From: JANQEU01 sp965228045
Lineage (GTDB): Bacteria > Bacteroidota > Bacteroidia > Cytophagales > Cyclobacteriaceae
NCBI GenBank assembly: GCA_965228045.1
Contig: OZ245789.1
Location: 558,001-622,000, forward strand
Length of the DNA: 64,000 bases
Direction: 5' to 3'
Position numbers and translations under genes: made by a program. Below are positions 44,468 to 54,500 of the stretch, one piece after another; within the stretch, counting starts at the first letter, position 1, and each line of letters starts with the position of its first letter. Below the pieces are notes generated by a model, which ran no database searches, was not told the origin of the DNA, and saw only the letters and a program-made list of their open reading frames with translations.

Positions 44468-46669
44468 GTGAAACCTGCATTGTCAACCTTGAGGTGCCTA
44501 CTTGGAATTACATGGTTATGTGTATCACTATTTTCCTATTCTCAGCAGCGGGATATCCAGTCACTTACAAAGAGCCTTACCTTAAATCATAGTCCTGTTG
44601 AGTTAATTGATCTGAAAACGGAACTGGCCTTCGCATACTACTCGAGGGACCTGGATTCGATGCGCAGATATGCATATGAGGCATTAACTGAAGCTAAATC
44701 GCTGGATTATACCAGAGGTGTTAGCAATGCTTACTTAACGGTGGGATGGAGTTATGACATGCTGGCGATGTATGATTCGGCGGATATGTACTATGACAGT
44801 GCGCTGACGGCAGTGCAAAACATTAGCGATGCAGCCCTGGAATCCAGGATTTTAAGCTCGAAAGGTGTCGTCAATGAAAGTCTGGGAAATTTCAGTGAAG
44901 CCATTTCCTTTTACCTTATGGCCATTGAAGTGAGCGAGAGTGCTCATGATTCTCTGGCTGCCTATTCACCAGCTTACAATAATCTCGGTAAAGTTTACAT
45001 TGACCTTGGGGACTATGAATCGTCTCTCCGGTATCTCCTTTTTGCGCAGGAGCAGGCCCTGCGAATCGGTGATTCCACGTCATTGATGCCCATCAACATC
45101 AATCTTGGCGAAGTAAAATTTCACCTTGGCAACCTGGACGAAGCCGAGGGTCACTTCAATCTTGTGACTGAGCTTTCGCAGAATTTTGGAGATGTATTGC
45201 GCCAAGCCACAGCCATGGCCCATTTGGGATTAATTGATTTGACAAGTGGAAGCTTTGATTCCGGACTTCAAAAGATGATTGACTCACGAAACATGTTTGC
45301 TGATGCAAATCATCGCAAGGGTGTAGCTGAGCTTGAGTTTAGAGTGGGAGAAGCTTACCTGCAGGGTAAGTACTATGATTCAGCATTGGTCTACCTGGAA
45401 AGGACAGTAGCGTACAAGATGGAGTTCAATGATCAGCAGAGACTGCCGATGATCTACAGAAATATGGCATTGGCACATAAGGCACTGGGGCAGGAGAAAG
45501 TCGCCTGGACGTATCTTCAGAGGAGTGTGGACAAAGCCCGCGAGCTGGGTTCTCTGGTCGAAATGGTAGATGCTTTGGAGGTCCTACATGAATGGGAATG
45601 GAGCGCCGGAAAAACCAGGGACGCTTATCAGACATTGACGTTACTACTTCAGTATCAGGATAGTGTATTGAATGAACAGAAGGTCAAAGAAATAGAACGG
45701 TTGCAGATTACCCACAGGGTAGAGCAAATACAACGTGAGAGAGAAAAAATTGAGCAGGAAGCACAATTTAGGGAGATCCAGCATGCAGCGCAGGTAGATG
45801 CCAAAAATGTTCAGATCAGGGGATTTGTGATAGTTTTTGTATTCTCAATGCTTCTGCTGGGGGGTATTTATTACGGGTACCGGCAAAAACAGAATGACAA
45901 CAAGCTGTTGATGGATCAAAATGATGTGATCTCAAGACAAAAAAGTCAATTGCGACAAAGGAAGGTGGAGCTTGAGAAACTGATGTCATTTAAGGAGCAG
46001 TCGACACATATGATTGCCCATGACATGAAAAACTCTCTCAACACTATTATTGGGTTATCTTCAATCGAAAAGCATGAGACTTCTGAAGCTATCAATCAGG
46101 CTGGAAAAAATTTACTCCTGCTCATAACGAATATGCTGGAAGTACAGAAGTTTGAGGAGGCCAAGGTAGTGCTCAGACCGGAGAAGATTCCTGTAAAGGT
46201 AATGTTGGAAGATGCCTTCAGGTCCGTAAAATTCATTGCCGAGCAAAAGGAGCTTAAGATTAATTGCAATTGTCCGGAGGACTCCTTTATAAGGGTGGAT
46301 CGGCAATTGATGCAGAGGGTCATCCAAAACCTTCTGTCCAATTCTGTAAATTATTCACGGATTGGAGGAGAAATCGATCTGGAATGCCAGCTTCAGGAAA
46401 AGAAGACAATTATTACGGTCAGAGATCATGGAATAGGTATTGAACCGTCTAATATTGATAAGGTATTTGACAAATTTTGGAACCAACAATCGGATTCCGG
46501 TTTATCAATTTCCACGGGACTCGGATTGAATTTCGTGAAGCAAGCTGTCGAGGCACATCAGGGTAAAGTCACTGTGAAGTCCAAACCAGATATAGAAACA
46601 GTTTTTACAATAGAACTCCCCAAAACCACTACAGCAAAACACGTTTCCCCGGAACCCCAGACAGTCTAA
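44468..46669 (+). CDS. TPR-containing membrane sensor histidine kinase
   Basis: A 733-residue kinase. A signal peptide (ends near LFSYSQQ), a periplasmic TPR array at about 40-395 (repeats such as NFSEAISFYLMAIEVSE, GDYESSLRYLLFAQEQAL) and a coiled coil lead to one membrane span at 452-471. A second coiled coil, HisKA with His518 (HMIAHDMKNSLN) and HATPase_c (NLLSNSVNYS, DHGIGIEPSNIDKVFDKFW, GLGLNFVKQAVE) follow. It starts with GTG. No response regulator gene is in the window, so it is an orphan here. Its stop lies 5 bp from the convergent MATE gene. Confidence 0.93.
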   Translation: MKPALSTLRCLLGITWLCVSLFSYSQQRDIQSLTKSLTLNHSPVELIDLKTELAFAYYSRDLDSMRRYAYEALTEAKSLDYTRGVSNAYLTVGWSYDMLAMYDSADMYYDSALTAVQNISDAALESRILSSKGVVNESLGNFSEAISFYLMAIEVSESAHDSLAAYSPAYNNLGKVYIDLGDYESSLRYLLFAQEQALRIGDSTSLMPININLGEVKFHLGNLDEAEGHFNLVTELSQNFGDVLRQATAMAHLGLIDLTSGSFDSGLQKMIDSRNMFADANHRKGVAELEFRVGEAYLQGKYYDSALVYLERTVAYKMEFNDQQRLPMIYRNMALAHKALGQEKVAWTYLQRSVDKARELGSLVEMVDALEVLHEWEWSAGKTRDAYQTLTLLLQYQDSVLNEQKVKEIERLQITHRVEQIQREREKIEQEAQFREIQHAAQVDAKNVQIRGFVIVFVFSMLLLGGIYYGYRQKQNDNKLLMDQNDVISRQKSQLRQRKVELEKLMSFKEQSTHMIAHDMKNSLNTIIGLSSIEKHETSEAINQAGKNLLLLITNMLEVQKFEEAKVVLRPEKIPVKVMLEDAFRSVKFIAEQKELKINCNCPEDSFIRVDRQLMQRVIQNLLSNSVNYSRIGGEIDLECQLQEKKTIITVRDHGIGIEPSNIDKVFDKFWNQQSDSGLSISTGLGLNFVKQAVEAHQGKVTVKSKPDIETVFTIELPKTTTAKHVSPEPQTV

Positions 46670-46674
46670 TTTTC

Positions 46675-47982
46675 TTAAAACCGTAGCTTTTTCACTTTGT
46701 TCTGAAACCGGATGAAGTGAAGGATTGCCGCCAGTGTCAGGCCAAATGAGAGCGAATACCACACTCCTTTTACACCAAGCTCAAAGGTGAATCCGAGTAG
46801 ATATGAGCCTGGTATTGCGACAAGCCAATAAGAAATAAAAGTTACCAGAGTAGGGATTTTAACGTCGGTAAGTCCTCTCAGTACACCCAATCCTACCGCC
46901 TGAAGTCCATCAGAAACCTGAAAAGCTGCTGCAATGATCAAAAGAGTAGCCGCCATTTGCTGTACGTAGAGGTCATCTACATAAAGCGGGGTAAGATTAT
47001 GTCTAAAAACAATAAAGATTAATCCACAGAAGGCCATAAATCCGGCAACCATCAGGAAGCAGCTATACCCGGCAATTTTCAAATTTTGAAGGTCCTTGAA
47101 ACCCATTTGATTTGCTATCCGAATGGATGAGGCAGCGGCGATTCCCGTTGCTGCCATATAAGTGACTGCCGCCATATTCAAGGCGATCTGGTGTGCTGCC
47201 AGCGATTCTGCACTGATCCATCCCACCATAATGGCAGCAGTAGCAAAGGCCCCGATTTCAAAGACGTATTGCATGCCCGAGGGTACACCCAGCTTGATCA
47301 TGATTTTGATGTCAGGCAAGTTGAACTTCATCCTAAAACCTTTCCATCTTTTATATGAAAGTGCCATCATCAGAAGCATCATGGCCACCCTACTGATCAA
47401 CGTTGCATACCCAGCTCCCACAAGACCCATAGCCGGGAATCCCAGTTTCCCAAAGATCATGATATAGTTGAGGCCAACGTTTAAGAGGTTCGCCGCTATC
47501 GAAACCAACATTGGGTCAAATGTGTTTGAAAGTCCTTCCGAATATTGCCGAAAGGTCTGAAAAATGAGTAATGGAATCAATGAGAATGATACGATGACCA
47601 GATATGGACGAGCTTCTTTGACCACCGCTGGTTCCTGACCAAAATAGTCAAGAAATGGTACCATGGAAAGGGCGATGCCTACAAGAAAAATGCTGAGAAT
47701 TGAATTGACCAGCGTACTGTTTTGTAGGTATGAAAGCAAACGCGGTTTGTCATTTGGGTCAGTAGCGGCAACAAGTGGTGTAATGCCATAACTTACCCCT
47801 ATTCCAAAGAGCATCATAACGTGATAAATGGTACCCGCAAAAGTCGCACCTGCCAATGGAATGACACCCACGCGACCAACCATGGCTGTATCCGCGACAT
47901 TGACCATGATATGCCCTAGTTGGCCTATCATAACAGGATATGCCAGAACCAGGTTTTTGCGTAAATGTTGTTTGATTGTCAT
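46675..47982 (-). CDS. MATE-family multidrug efflux transporter (NorM-like)
   Basis: A 435-residue protein with 12 predicted spans in two related halves. N-terminal segment: YPVMIGQLGHIMVNVADTAMVGRVG, the MATE signature; the second half repeats it with LGVPSGMQYVFEIGAFATAAIMVGW. It exports cationic drugs by Na+ or H+ exchange. It lies 66 bp behind an FtsX-type permease on the same strand; the link is probably loose. Confidence 0.93.
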   Translation of the reverse strand: MTIKQHLRKNLVLAYPVMIGQLGHIMVNVADTAMVGRVGVIPLAGATFAGTIYHVMMLFGIGVSYGITPLVAATDPNDKPRLLSYLQNSTLVNSILSIFLVGIALSMVPFLDYFGQEPAVVKEARPYLVIVSFSLIPLLIFQTFRQYSEGLSNTFDPMLVSIAANLLNVGLNYIMIFGKLGFPAMGLVGAGYATLISRVAMMLLMMALSYKRWKGFRMKFNLPDIKIMIKLGVPSGMQYVFEIGAFATAAIMVGWISAESLAAHQIALNMAAVTYMAATGIAAASSIRIANQMGFKDLQNLKIAGYSCFLMVAGFMAFCGLIFIVFRHNLTPLYVDDLYVQQMAATLLIIAAAFQVSDGLQAVGLGVLRGLTDVKIPTLVTFISYWLVAIPGSYLLGFTFELGVKGVWYSLSFGLTLAAILHFIRFQNKVKKLRF

Positions 47983-48048
47983 CCTTTGGGGTTAAAGGAC
48001 GAAAATCTTTAAAAATGTGGACTTACCTGCCTAAAGCCGGGTTAATTT

Positions 48049-50445
48049 TTATTCATTTCTAAGTGAATCCACCGGGTTGCGCATTGCCGCCTTGATGGAT
48101 TGGTAGCTAATGGTACCCATAGAAATGACAAATGTAAATACCCCACCCAGCACAAAAAGCCACCAATTCAGGTCTATTCTGTATGCGAATTGATTGAGCC
48201 AGTCACTTAAGAAGTAGATGGCTGTCGGGATGGAAATGACAAATGCTACCAGAAGTAGACTGACAAATGATTTGTACTGTAACCAAACAACGTGATTTAG
48301 ATTGGCTCCCATCACTTTTCTTATTCCAATTTCCTTGGTCTTTTGCTCTGCTACATAATTGGCAAGACCAAAGAGACCCAGTATTCCGATGAACAAAGCA
48401 AGTCCGGAAAAAGAGAAAATGAGCTGACCTAATTTTTGTTCCTCCTTATATGCCTGATCAAAATCATCGTCAAGGAAGTGATACCTCATGCTCCAATCGG
48501 GAACCACTGAATTCCAGCTTTCTTCAATTTGGGCAAGTGTCTCCTCGTAGTTACCGGGCTGGATTCTCACTATCACATTGTCGAGCCAGCTTGGATGAAG
48601 GAATATCATTAATGGACTTATTTCCTGATGGATAGATTCGAAATGGAAGTCCTCAACCACCCCAATGACATTAACCTCTTTAAGCCCGTTCTGAAGGTTA
48701 AAGGGAGTACCTACGGGATTTTCCAATCCGAGATATTTAACGGCAGCTTCATTGAGAATAAGCCCACTTTCTTCATCGGTGCTGATATTTCTGTCAAAGT
48801 CTCTACCATCAACCACATTTAACTTCATGGTCTTTACAAAATCATGATCGACTACCAACACAGGCAATAATTCGTGAAGGGAGGACATCTCCCCTTTTCC
48901 GTCAAGCCACCAGCTGTTTAGCCCACCTGGAGGAGTGTCTGAGGTAGAGGACACCGAAGAGATGCCTGATAATCTTGCCAGGCTTTGTTTCAAAGGATCT
49001 ATATCTTCTCTTATTTTACCGTTGTAAAGCTCCAGAATCACCACATTTTCTTTGTCGTATCCCAACTTTTTGTTCTTGGCAAATTCAAGCTGATAATATA
49101 TTGTGAGGCTGGCGACGACCAGACAAATAGAAATGGAAAACTGAAGTACCACCAGCGATTTTCTCAGCCTGTCTGCCATTTTGGAATTACCCACACTGGT
49201 ATTTCCTTTGAGCACATTTACCGGCTTGAAAGACGAAAGTAAGAATGCAGGGAAAGAACCAGCAAGCACGCCAACAAATACTAATGACAAAAAGATCAGC
49301 GCTATGGTAAGGGGGTTCAATAACGTAGTCAGATCAAGTACTTTTCCGCTGTAGGTGTTAAATGAAGGAATCACAAGCAGAGAAAGTATGATGGCCAGTA
49401 GAAAAGAGAAGAATGTAACGAAGAGTGATTCTCCTAAAAATTGGAATATGATGAGTTTTCTTTCTGCACCTACTACTTTTCTCAATCCTACCTCTTTTGC
49501 TCTCCAGGAGGCTCTGGCTGTTGATAGGTTTATGAAATTGAAGCAGGCTATTACCAGCACGAGAATGCCTATGGCGGAGAAGATAGTAACATAAAGTCGG
49601 CTTCCGTTTGTCTGCATTTCACCACGAAGGCTACTGTCAAGGTGAATGGTTTCCAGAGGTTGTGTAAAAAATCTTACTCCCAGATCAGCAAGCCCATCAG
49701 GGCCAAATTCGTATGCCACCCGGTTTAGTTCGGCATCGAGTGTTTCCTGTTGAAGACTTTCATTAACGAGGGCATACGTAAAAACCCAAACATTTCCCCA
49801 GTGCGTAAACATACTTTCTCCATACCAATTTCTGGTGGAGCTTATGGAAATGAGCATGTTAAAATTCATATGTGAATTCTCCGGCCAGTCTTCGATTACA
49901 CCGGTAACTTCGAATACCTGTTCACCTCGATTTCGTGTCAGTGTCTCACCTATGGGGTTCTTATCCCCAAAGTATTTGGTTGCTGCCGATTGGGTAAGAA
50001 TCATCTGGTTAGGAGCAGCTAGTGGTTGTTCCGATGATCCATTTACAAAATTCACATCGAAAACTTCAAAGAAACCTGGGTCTGTCAGGATTCCCTCACT
50101 TTCTTCGAACTCCTTCTCGTAGTCTTCTGTGCTCATAAACCCAGAGAATCTACCTACCCTGGTTACCTTTTGGACCCCGGGAATGTTTTCGGAAACAAGA
50201 TCGGCAAATGAGTAATTGATTCTGGCGAGTGTAAATTGTTGGTTACTTACAGTGGCATCCCGGACAATTCTGTAAATGTTTTCTGACTTCAAGTTAAACC
50301 GATCGTAGGATACTTCATTTTTAACAAAGAGGAAAATGATCAGGCAAGAAGCCAGACCAACGGAAAGCCCCAGGATGTTAATAAAGGAATAGATTTTTCT
50401 TCGTGCGAGGTTACGAAGTGTGATTTTCAGGATGTTTTTGAGCAT
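48049..50445 (-). CDS. MacB/FtsX-type ABC transporter permease
   Basis: A 798-residue protein with two copies of the MacB periplasmic-core plus FtsX unit. Span 1 is NILGLSVGLASCLIIFLFV followed by the family hallmark NEVSYDRF. FtsX parts contain ARASWRAKEVGLRKVVGAERK and AEQKTKEIGIRKVMGANLNH; the protein ends with RNPVDSLRNE. It couples to an ABC ATPase to export or signal across the periplasm. No ATPase gene is in the window. It is related to the permease part of the fusion at 56794-60258. Confidence 0.92.
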   Translation of the reverse strand: MLKNILKITLRNLARRKIYSFINILGLSVGLASCLIIFLFVKNEVSYDRFNLKSENIYRIVRDATVSNQQFTLARINYSFADLVSENIPGVQKVTRVGRFSGFMSTEDYEKEFEESEGILTDPGFFEVFDVNFVNGSSEQPLAAPNQMILTQSAATKYFGDKNPIGETLTRNRGEQVFEVTGVIEDWPENSHMNFNMLISISSTRNWYGESMFTHWGNVWVFTYALVNESLQQETLDAELNRVAYEFGPDGLADLGVRFFTQPLETIHLDSSLRGEMQTNGSRLYVTIFSAIGILVLVIACFNFINLSTARASWRAKEVGLRKVVGAERKLIIFQFLGESLFVTFFSFLLAIILSLLVIPSFNTYSGKVLDLTTLLNPLTIALIFLSLVFVGVLAGSFPAFLLSSFKPVNVLKGNTSVGNSKMADRLRKSLVVLQFSISICLVVASLTIYYQLEFAKNKKLGYDKENVVILELYNGKIREDIDPLKQSLARLSGISSVSSTSDTPPGGLNSWWLDGKGEMSSLHELLPVLVVDHDFVKTMKLNVVDGRDFDRNISTDEESGLILNEAAVKYLGLENPVGTPFNLQNGLKEVNVIGVVEDFHFESIHQEISPLMIFLHPSWLDNVIVRIQPGNYEETLAQIEESWNSVVPDWSMRYHFLDDDFDQAYKEEQKLGQLIFSFSGLALFIGILGLFGLANYVAEQKTKEIGIRKVMGANLNHVVWLQYKSFVSLLLVAFVISIPTAIYFLSDWLNQFAYRIDLNWWLFVLGGVFTFVISMGTISYQSIKAAMRNPVDSLRNE

Positions 50446-50516
50446 GATTAGGGAAGTTAAGTATACTTATTTGTAAAAAGGACAAGCTTACATCCCCTTA
50501 TGTTGCAAGTGGGAAT

Positions 50517-51068
50517 TTATAATTGGAGAATTCTGGCCATTTTCAATATTCCTGCTACACTTAAACTGTCGGTGATCTGCCCATCCAAAGTCATTGCCAG
50601 GACTTTGCTAAAAGGTATTTTCATTATTTCCAGATCCTCTGTCTCTTCGAACTCTGTTTCACCCTGTGTCAGTTCACGCGCCATATAAATGAACCCAATT
50701 TCATCCGTCACTGAGTTTGAGGTATGAATGGTTTGAATGAGTTCCAATGAACCGCAGCTTAGTCCTGTTTCTTCCTTCAACTCCCTTTTTGCGGATTTTT
50801 CGATGTCCTCATTTAACGGACCTCCGCCCATTGGGATTTCCCATGAATACTCATTCAAAGGGTATCTCCACTGGCCAACGAGCCAGGTATTCATTTCTGA
50901 ATCCAATGGGATTATACCGATTGCATAATTTTTGAAATGTACTTTTCCATAGATGCTTTTTCCGCCACCGGGATTTATGACATCATCTTCCTCCAGTCTG
51001 ATCCAGGGATTCTCGTAGATAGTTTTGCCATTCAATTTTTTCCAGGTGTTGTTCGTTGGTTTAGACAT
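50517..51068 (-). CDS. NUDIX hydrolase, ADP-ribose pyrophosphatase-like
   Basis: A 183-residue protein with an intact Nudix box: GGPLNEDIEKSAKRELKEET with the REL-x-EE-x-G core. The setting (WIRLEEDDVINPGGGKSIYG, VGQWRYPLNEYSWEIPMGGG) is that of ADP-sugar pyrophosphatases. Metal-dependent cleavage of an NDP-sugar is likely. A TACTTTTG box on the minus strand at 51073-51080 ends only 4 nt before the ATG, so a leaderless or very short-leader transcript is possible. Confidence 0.9.
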   Translation of the reverse strand: MSKPTNNTWKKLNGKTIYENPWIRLEEDDVINPGGGKSIYGKVHFKNYAIGIIPLDSEMNTWLVGQWRYPLNEYSWEIPMGGGPLNEDIEKSAKRELKEETGLSCGSLELIQTIHTSNSVTDEIGFIYMARELTQGETEFEETEDLEIMKIPFSKVLAMTLDGQITDSLSVAGILKMARILQL

Positions 51069-51140
51069 GCGTCAAAAGTATTTGATTAATTGGGACTTTA
51101 TTTGGGATTGATAAGGTTGTATGAAGTGAAATCTAGGAAA

Positions 51141-51548
51141 ATGGATCGCTTGTTTAACTGTTTTTTATTGATGATCACCTGCTTTTTATTGCTTCACTGC
51201 AGATCTACCAAAAGCAATTCCGAAGACCATAAAGTGCTTCATGTCCAGGCAACACGGTACCTTGGAACAGGCTTTCGCAATATTGAAAATGATGCCGGTA
51301 ATCTTGTTCTTTTTTATTCTATCGATAAGAAAGTAGGGAATAAGAATTTGAGGTTTGTTATCTTAGAAAAAGATACTGGCGAAGCTTTGACAAGCGTCAT
51401 ATCAATCAAAGGTAAGGTAAGGTGGTATGATGACCAGAATCTGTATGTAGAGGAGGAGCGTTCTTTTGTGAAAGATGACCGTACTCCTCTCATAGAAGCG
51501 TATATTCTTGATGTATACACTGGAAGGAAAAAGCAAGCAAATCTATGA
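51141..51548 (+). CDS. small unknown lipoprotein
   Basis: A 135-residue protein with a lipoprotein signal (MDRLFNCFLLMITCFLLLHC) and a compact domain of about 110 residues (YLGTGFRNIENDAGNLVLFY, FVILEKDTGEALTSVISIKG). The frame is open upstream to 51090, but the ATG at 51141 starts the signal peptide. Its stop overlaps the next gene by 4 nt (ATGA), so it is made together with the large T9SS cargo. No family recognised; it may be an anchor or helper for that protein. Confidence 0.7.
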   Translation: MDRLFNCFLLMITCFLLLHCRSTKSNSEDHKVLHVQATRYLGTGFRNIENDAGNLVLFYSIDKKVGNKNLRFVILEKDTGEALTSVISIKGKVRWYDDQNLYVEEERSFVKDDRTPLIEAYILDVYTGRKKQANL

Positions 51549-54500
51549 AGGCCAGAGTTAGTTCAATAACGTTGATCTTATTCTTAGTAGGGGTGGTTGT
51601 GTTTATTACAAGAATTTCAATCGGCCAGGAGGAGATTGCTCTCATATTCCATGATGAGAAAAGGCTGAAGGAAGAAAAGGAGCGTCCACCATGGGACACA
51701 CCAAAAAGCAGGTTTTCTGAAATGCCAAGTGCCTTTGGAGAATGGCAAAAAAAAATCAGAACTCCCGAAGACAGATCGGCCCCCGAATATGCGCCTGATT
51801 ACCTGATAAAAGCCTTCCGGAATAGCACTTCCGATACCAGAGCGTTCAGGACGGAAGCGATACAATTCACAGAAAGAGGGCCGGGTAACATAGCTGGAAG
51901 AACCCGCGGTTTGATTATTTCGAAGCTTGATTCATCAAACAATACATGGTTCGCGGGATCTGCTTCAGGTGGCATCTGGAAAACTACCGATGGTGGATTT
52001 ACATGGACCGAAAAATCAATAGCCCTTCCCAATTTATCTATCAGCTCATTAGTTTCTCCGGATAGCTTCCCAAAGCTCATATTGGCAGGCACAGGAGAAC
52101 CATTTTGCGGATTTCCATCGGTGGACGGCCATGGTGTATTTAAGTCATCCGATGGAGGTGAGACCTGGAAGCAGTTTATCGACCCTTCTGTTTATCCGGA
52201 TCTCAAGAACATCAGTCGGATGATCATTCATCCTTTGGATTCCAACATCATAATTGTGGCTGGAGAAAACAGTTTTTATGAAAGTTCCTTTCGATCCTCC
52301 ATTTATCGAACCACCAATGGTGGAGTAAGCTGGAACAGAGTGTACACTTCAACAAGTTTCCGTATTCAGGATCTGGATTATGATCCAAACAATTTCGGTA
52401 CACAATACGCCTCCGTCAATGGTATCGGAGTGATCAAATCACTGGATTCAGGTGCGACCTGGACCAATTCAAGTCTTGGACTTAATGTGGCCGGTAGGAT
52501 CGAACTGGATGTCTCAAATGTGAATTCTAATCGACTTTGGGCTTCCGCAGAAGGCAGCTTATCCGGGACGGGTTCCGATCTGTATGTCAGCAACAATGCC
52601 GGGCAGTCCTGGCAGCTGCTTGTCGAACCCGGCAACACTTCTAATCCTGACTTTTTAAATGGTCAGGGCTGCTATGATAACATTATTATGGCTCACCCTT
52701 TTGATGAAAATGTAGTCTATGTAGGGGGTGTCGACCTATGGAAATTTACATTGGATTCCTTCGATGGTCCATCGGTGGATTTTGTGTCTGTGGAGGAAGA
52801 TCGAACCACTCAGTTTATGACCTTTATCAATTTTGGAGCGAGTTTTTTTAACGGTCAACTGGAAACCGGTTCTGCCGATAGTCTGGTAAATGTAGAGCTT
52901 CGTTTTGGTCAGGGGAACCAGTTGGCACATCGATTTACGGTTGGAACTCAGGGTTCAGGAGTACCGGACGCTGACTATGTTTTTGAGGATTATGTGGAAG
53001 TGCCGTTTCAGGCCTGGGATGTAGATAACAACCAACAATTAATGGTATCCTTCAGAGATCAGTCCGAAGATGGAAAATGGAACCTGATCTCGGAAAACAC
53101 GGAAGGGGATCCAAGCTTACATTCACGGGAGTATGTCTTTATTCATCTGGAGAGGTATGCCGATTCGGTAAGTCAAAATATCGCGAAGAATGGCGGTCAA
53201 ACTTCCAGTCAACTCTATTTTATGTGGCCGGTTCTATCCAATGCCACGTTTGATGATTCAAATTTGCCAGAATCAAATTTGAAGATCAGCATTGAAACGC
53301 TCTCATCAGGTATCAGGAACACCTTCAAAATTTCCGAGTCCCGCAATTCCACTTCGGAAAGTATTAATGTGAATACCCAGGTGCCTGAAAGGGAATTTGA
53401 TGGCATACATCCGGATCATCACAATTTGATTCCTATTGTTGACACCACCGACAATACTTTTCGTATCCTGAATGCCAATGACGGAGGTGTTTATCTAAGC
53501 ATTAAAAGCTCCGATCCGGGTACGGATGATGAAGCGTTTGAGTACCGAAGTTTTGGGTATAACACTACTCAATTTTATTCGGCGGATAAAGCCCCTGGCG
53601 AAGACAGGTATGTTGGTGGTATGCAGGATAACGGCAGTCAGATTTCATTCGCGGGTCAAACAGCCTCAGATACCACCAAATACAAGTTTGCCAATGGAGG
53701 AGATGGATTTGAAGCACTTTGGAACAAAAGAAATCCGGACCTGATTATTACCAGCTCCCAAAACAACGGGTTTCAGAGGTCTACCAATGGCGGTAGGTTT
53801 TGGTCACCCGCCAGCTTCAATGACGATGGCCCGTTCTATTCCAAGATATCCAATAGTAAGACCAAACCTGATAAGCTATTTGCTTTGGGAGAATTAGGGG
53901 TATGGATATCTTCTGATTTTGGCGAGAATTGGGATCTTTCTCCTATAGAGTCTTCACGCTGGCAGATCAATAACTTTTCTCCGTATGTTGAGGTTTCGAA
54001 CGCGGATGATGACATCGTTTGGGCTGGGTCTGGATTGACCCAAAGTAACAGGTTATTTGTGTCACTAAATGGTGGTGATTCATTCGAAGAAGTTTCTGTT
54101 TACGATGGCGAGACTCTTGGCACCATTTCCGGGCTTTCCCTGGATCCGGTTGAACCCAATACTGCGTATGCATTATTTTCTTTCGCCGGCAGGCCTAAGA
54201 TCATCAAGACACAGGATTTAGGGGAAACATGGGTGGATATCACAGGATTTGAAGGTAATACGACCAGTGATCGGGGATTTCCGGATGTCGCCGTTTTTTC
54301 GCTGCTGGTATTTAACTACGATAACAAAAGACTATGGGCCGGTACAGAAATTGGTATTTACGAAAGTCTCGACGGTGGAGCATCCTGGTCAAAACTGGAT
54401 TCTAATCTACCTGCCGTGAGCATTTTCGATTTCAAAATTGTAGATGACCAGATTGTGGTAGCCACTTTTGGGCGAGGTATTTGGACTGCGACCATTCCTG

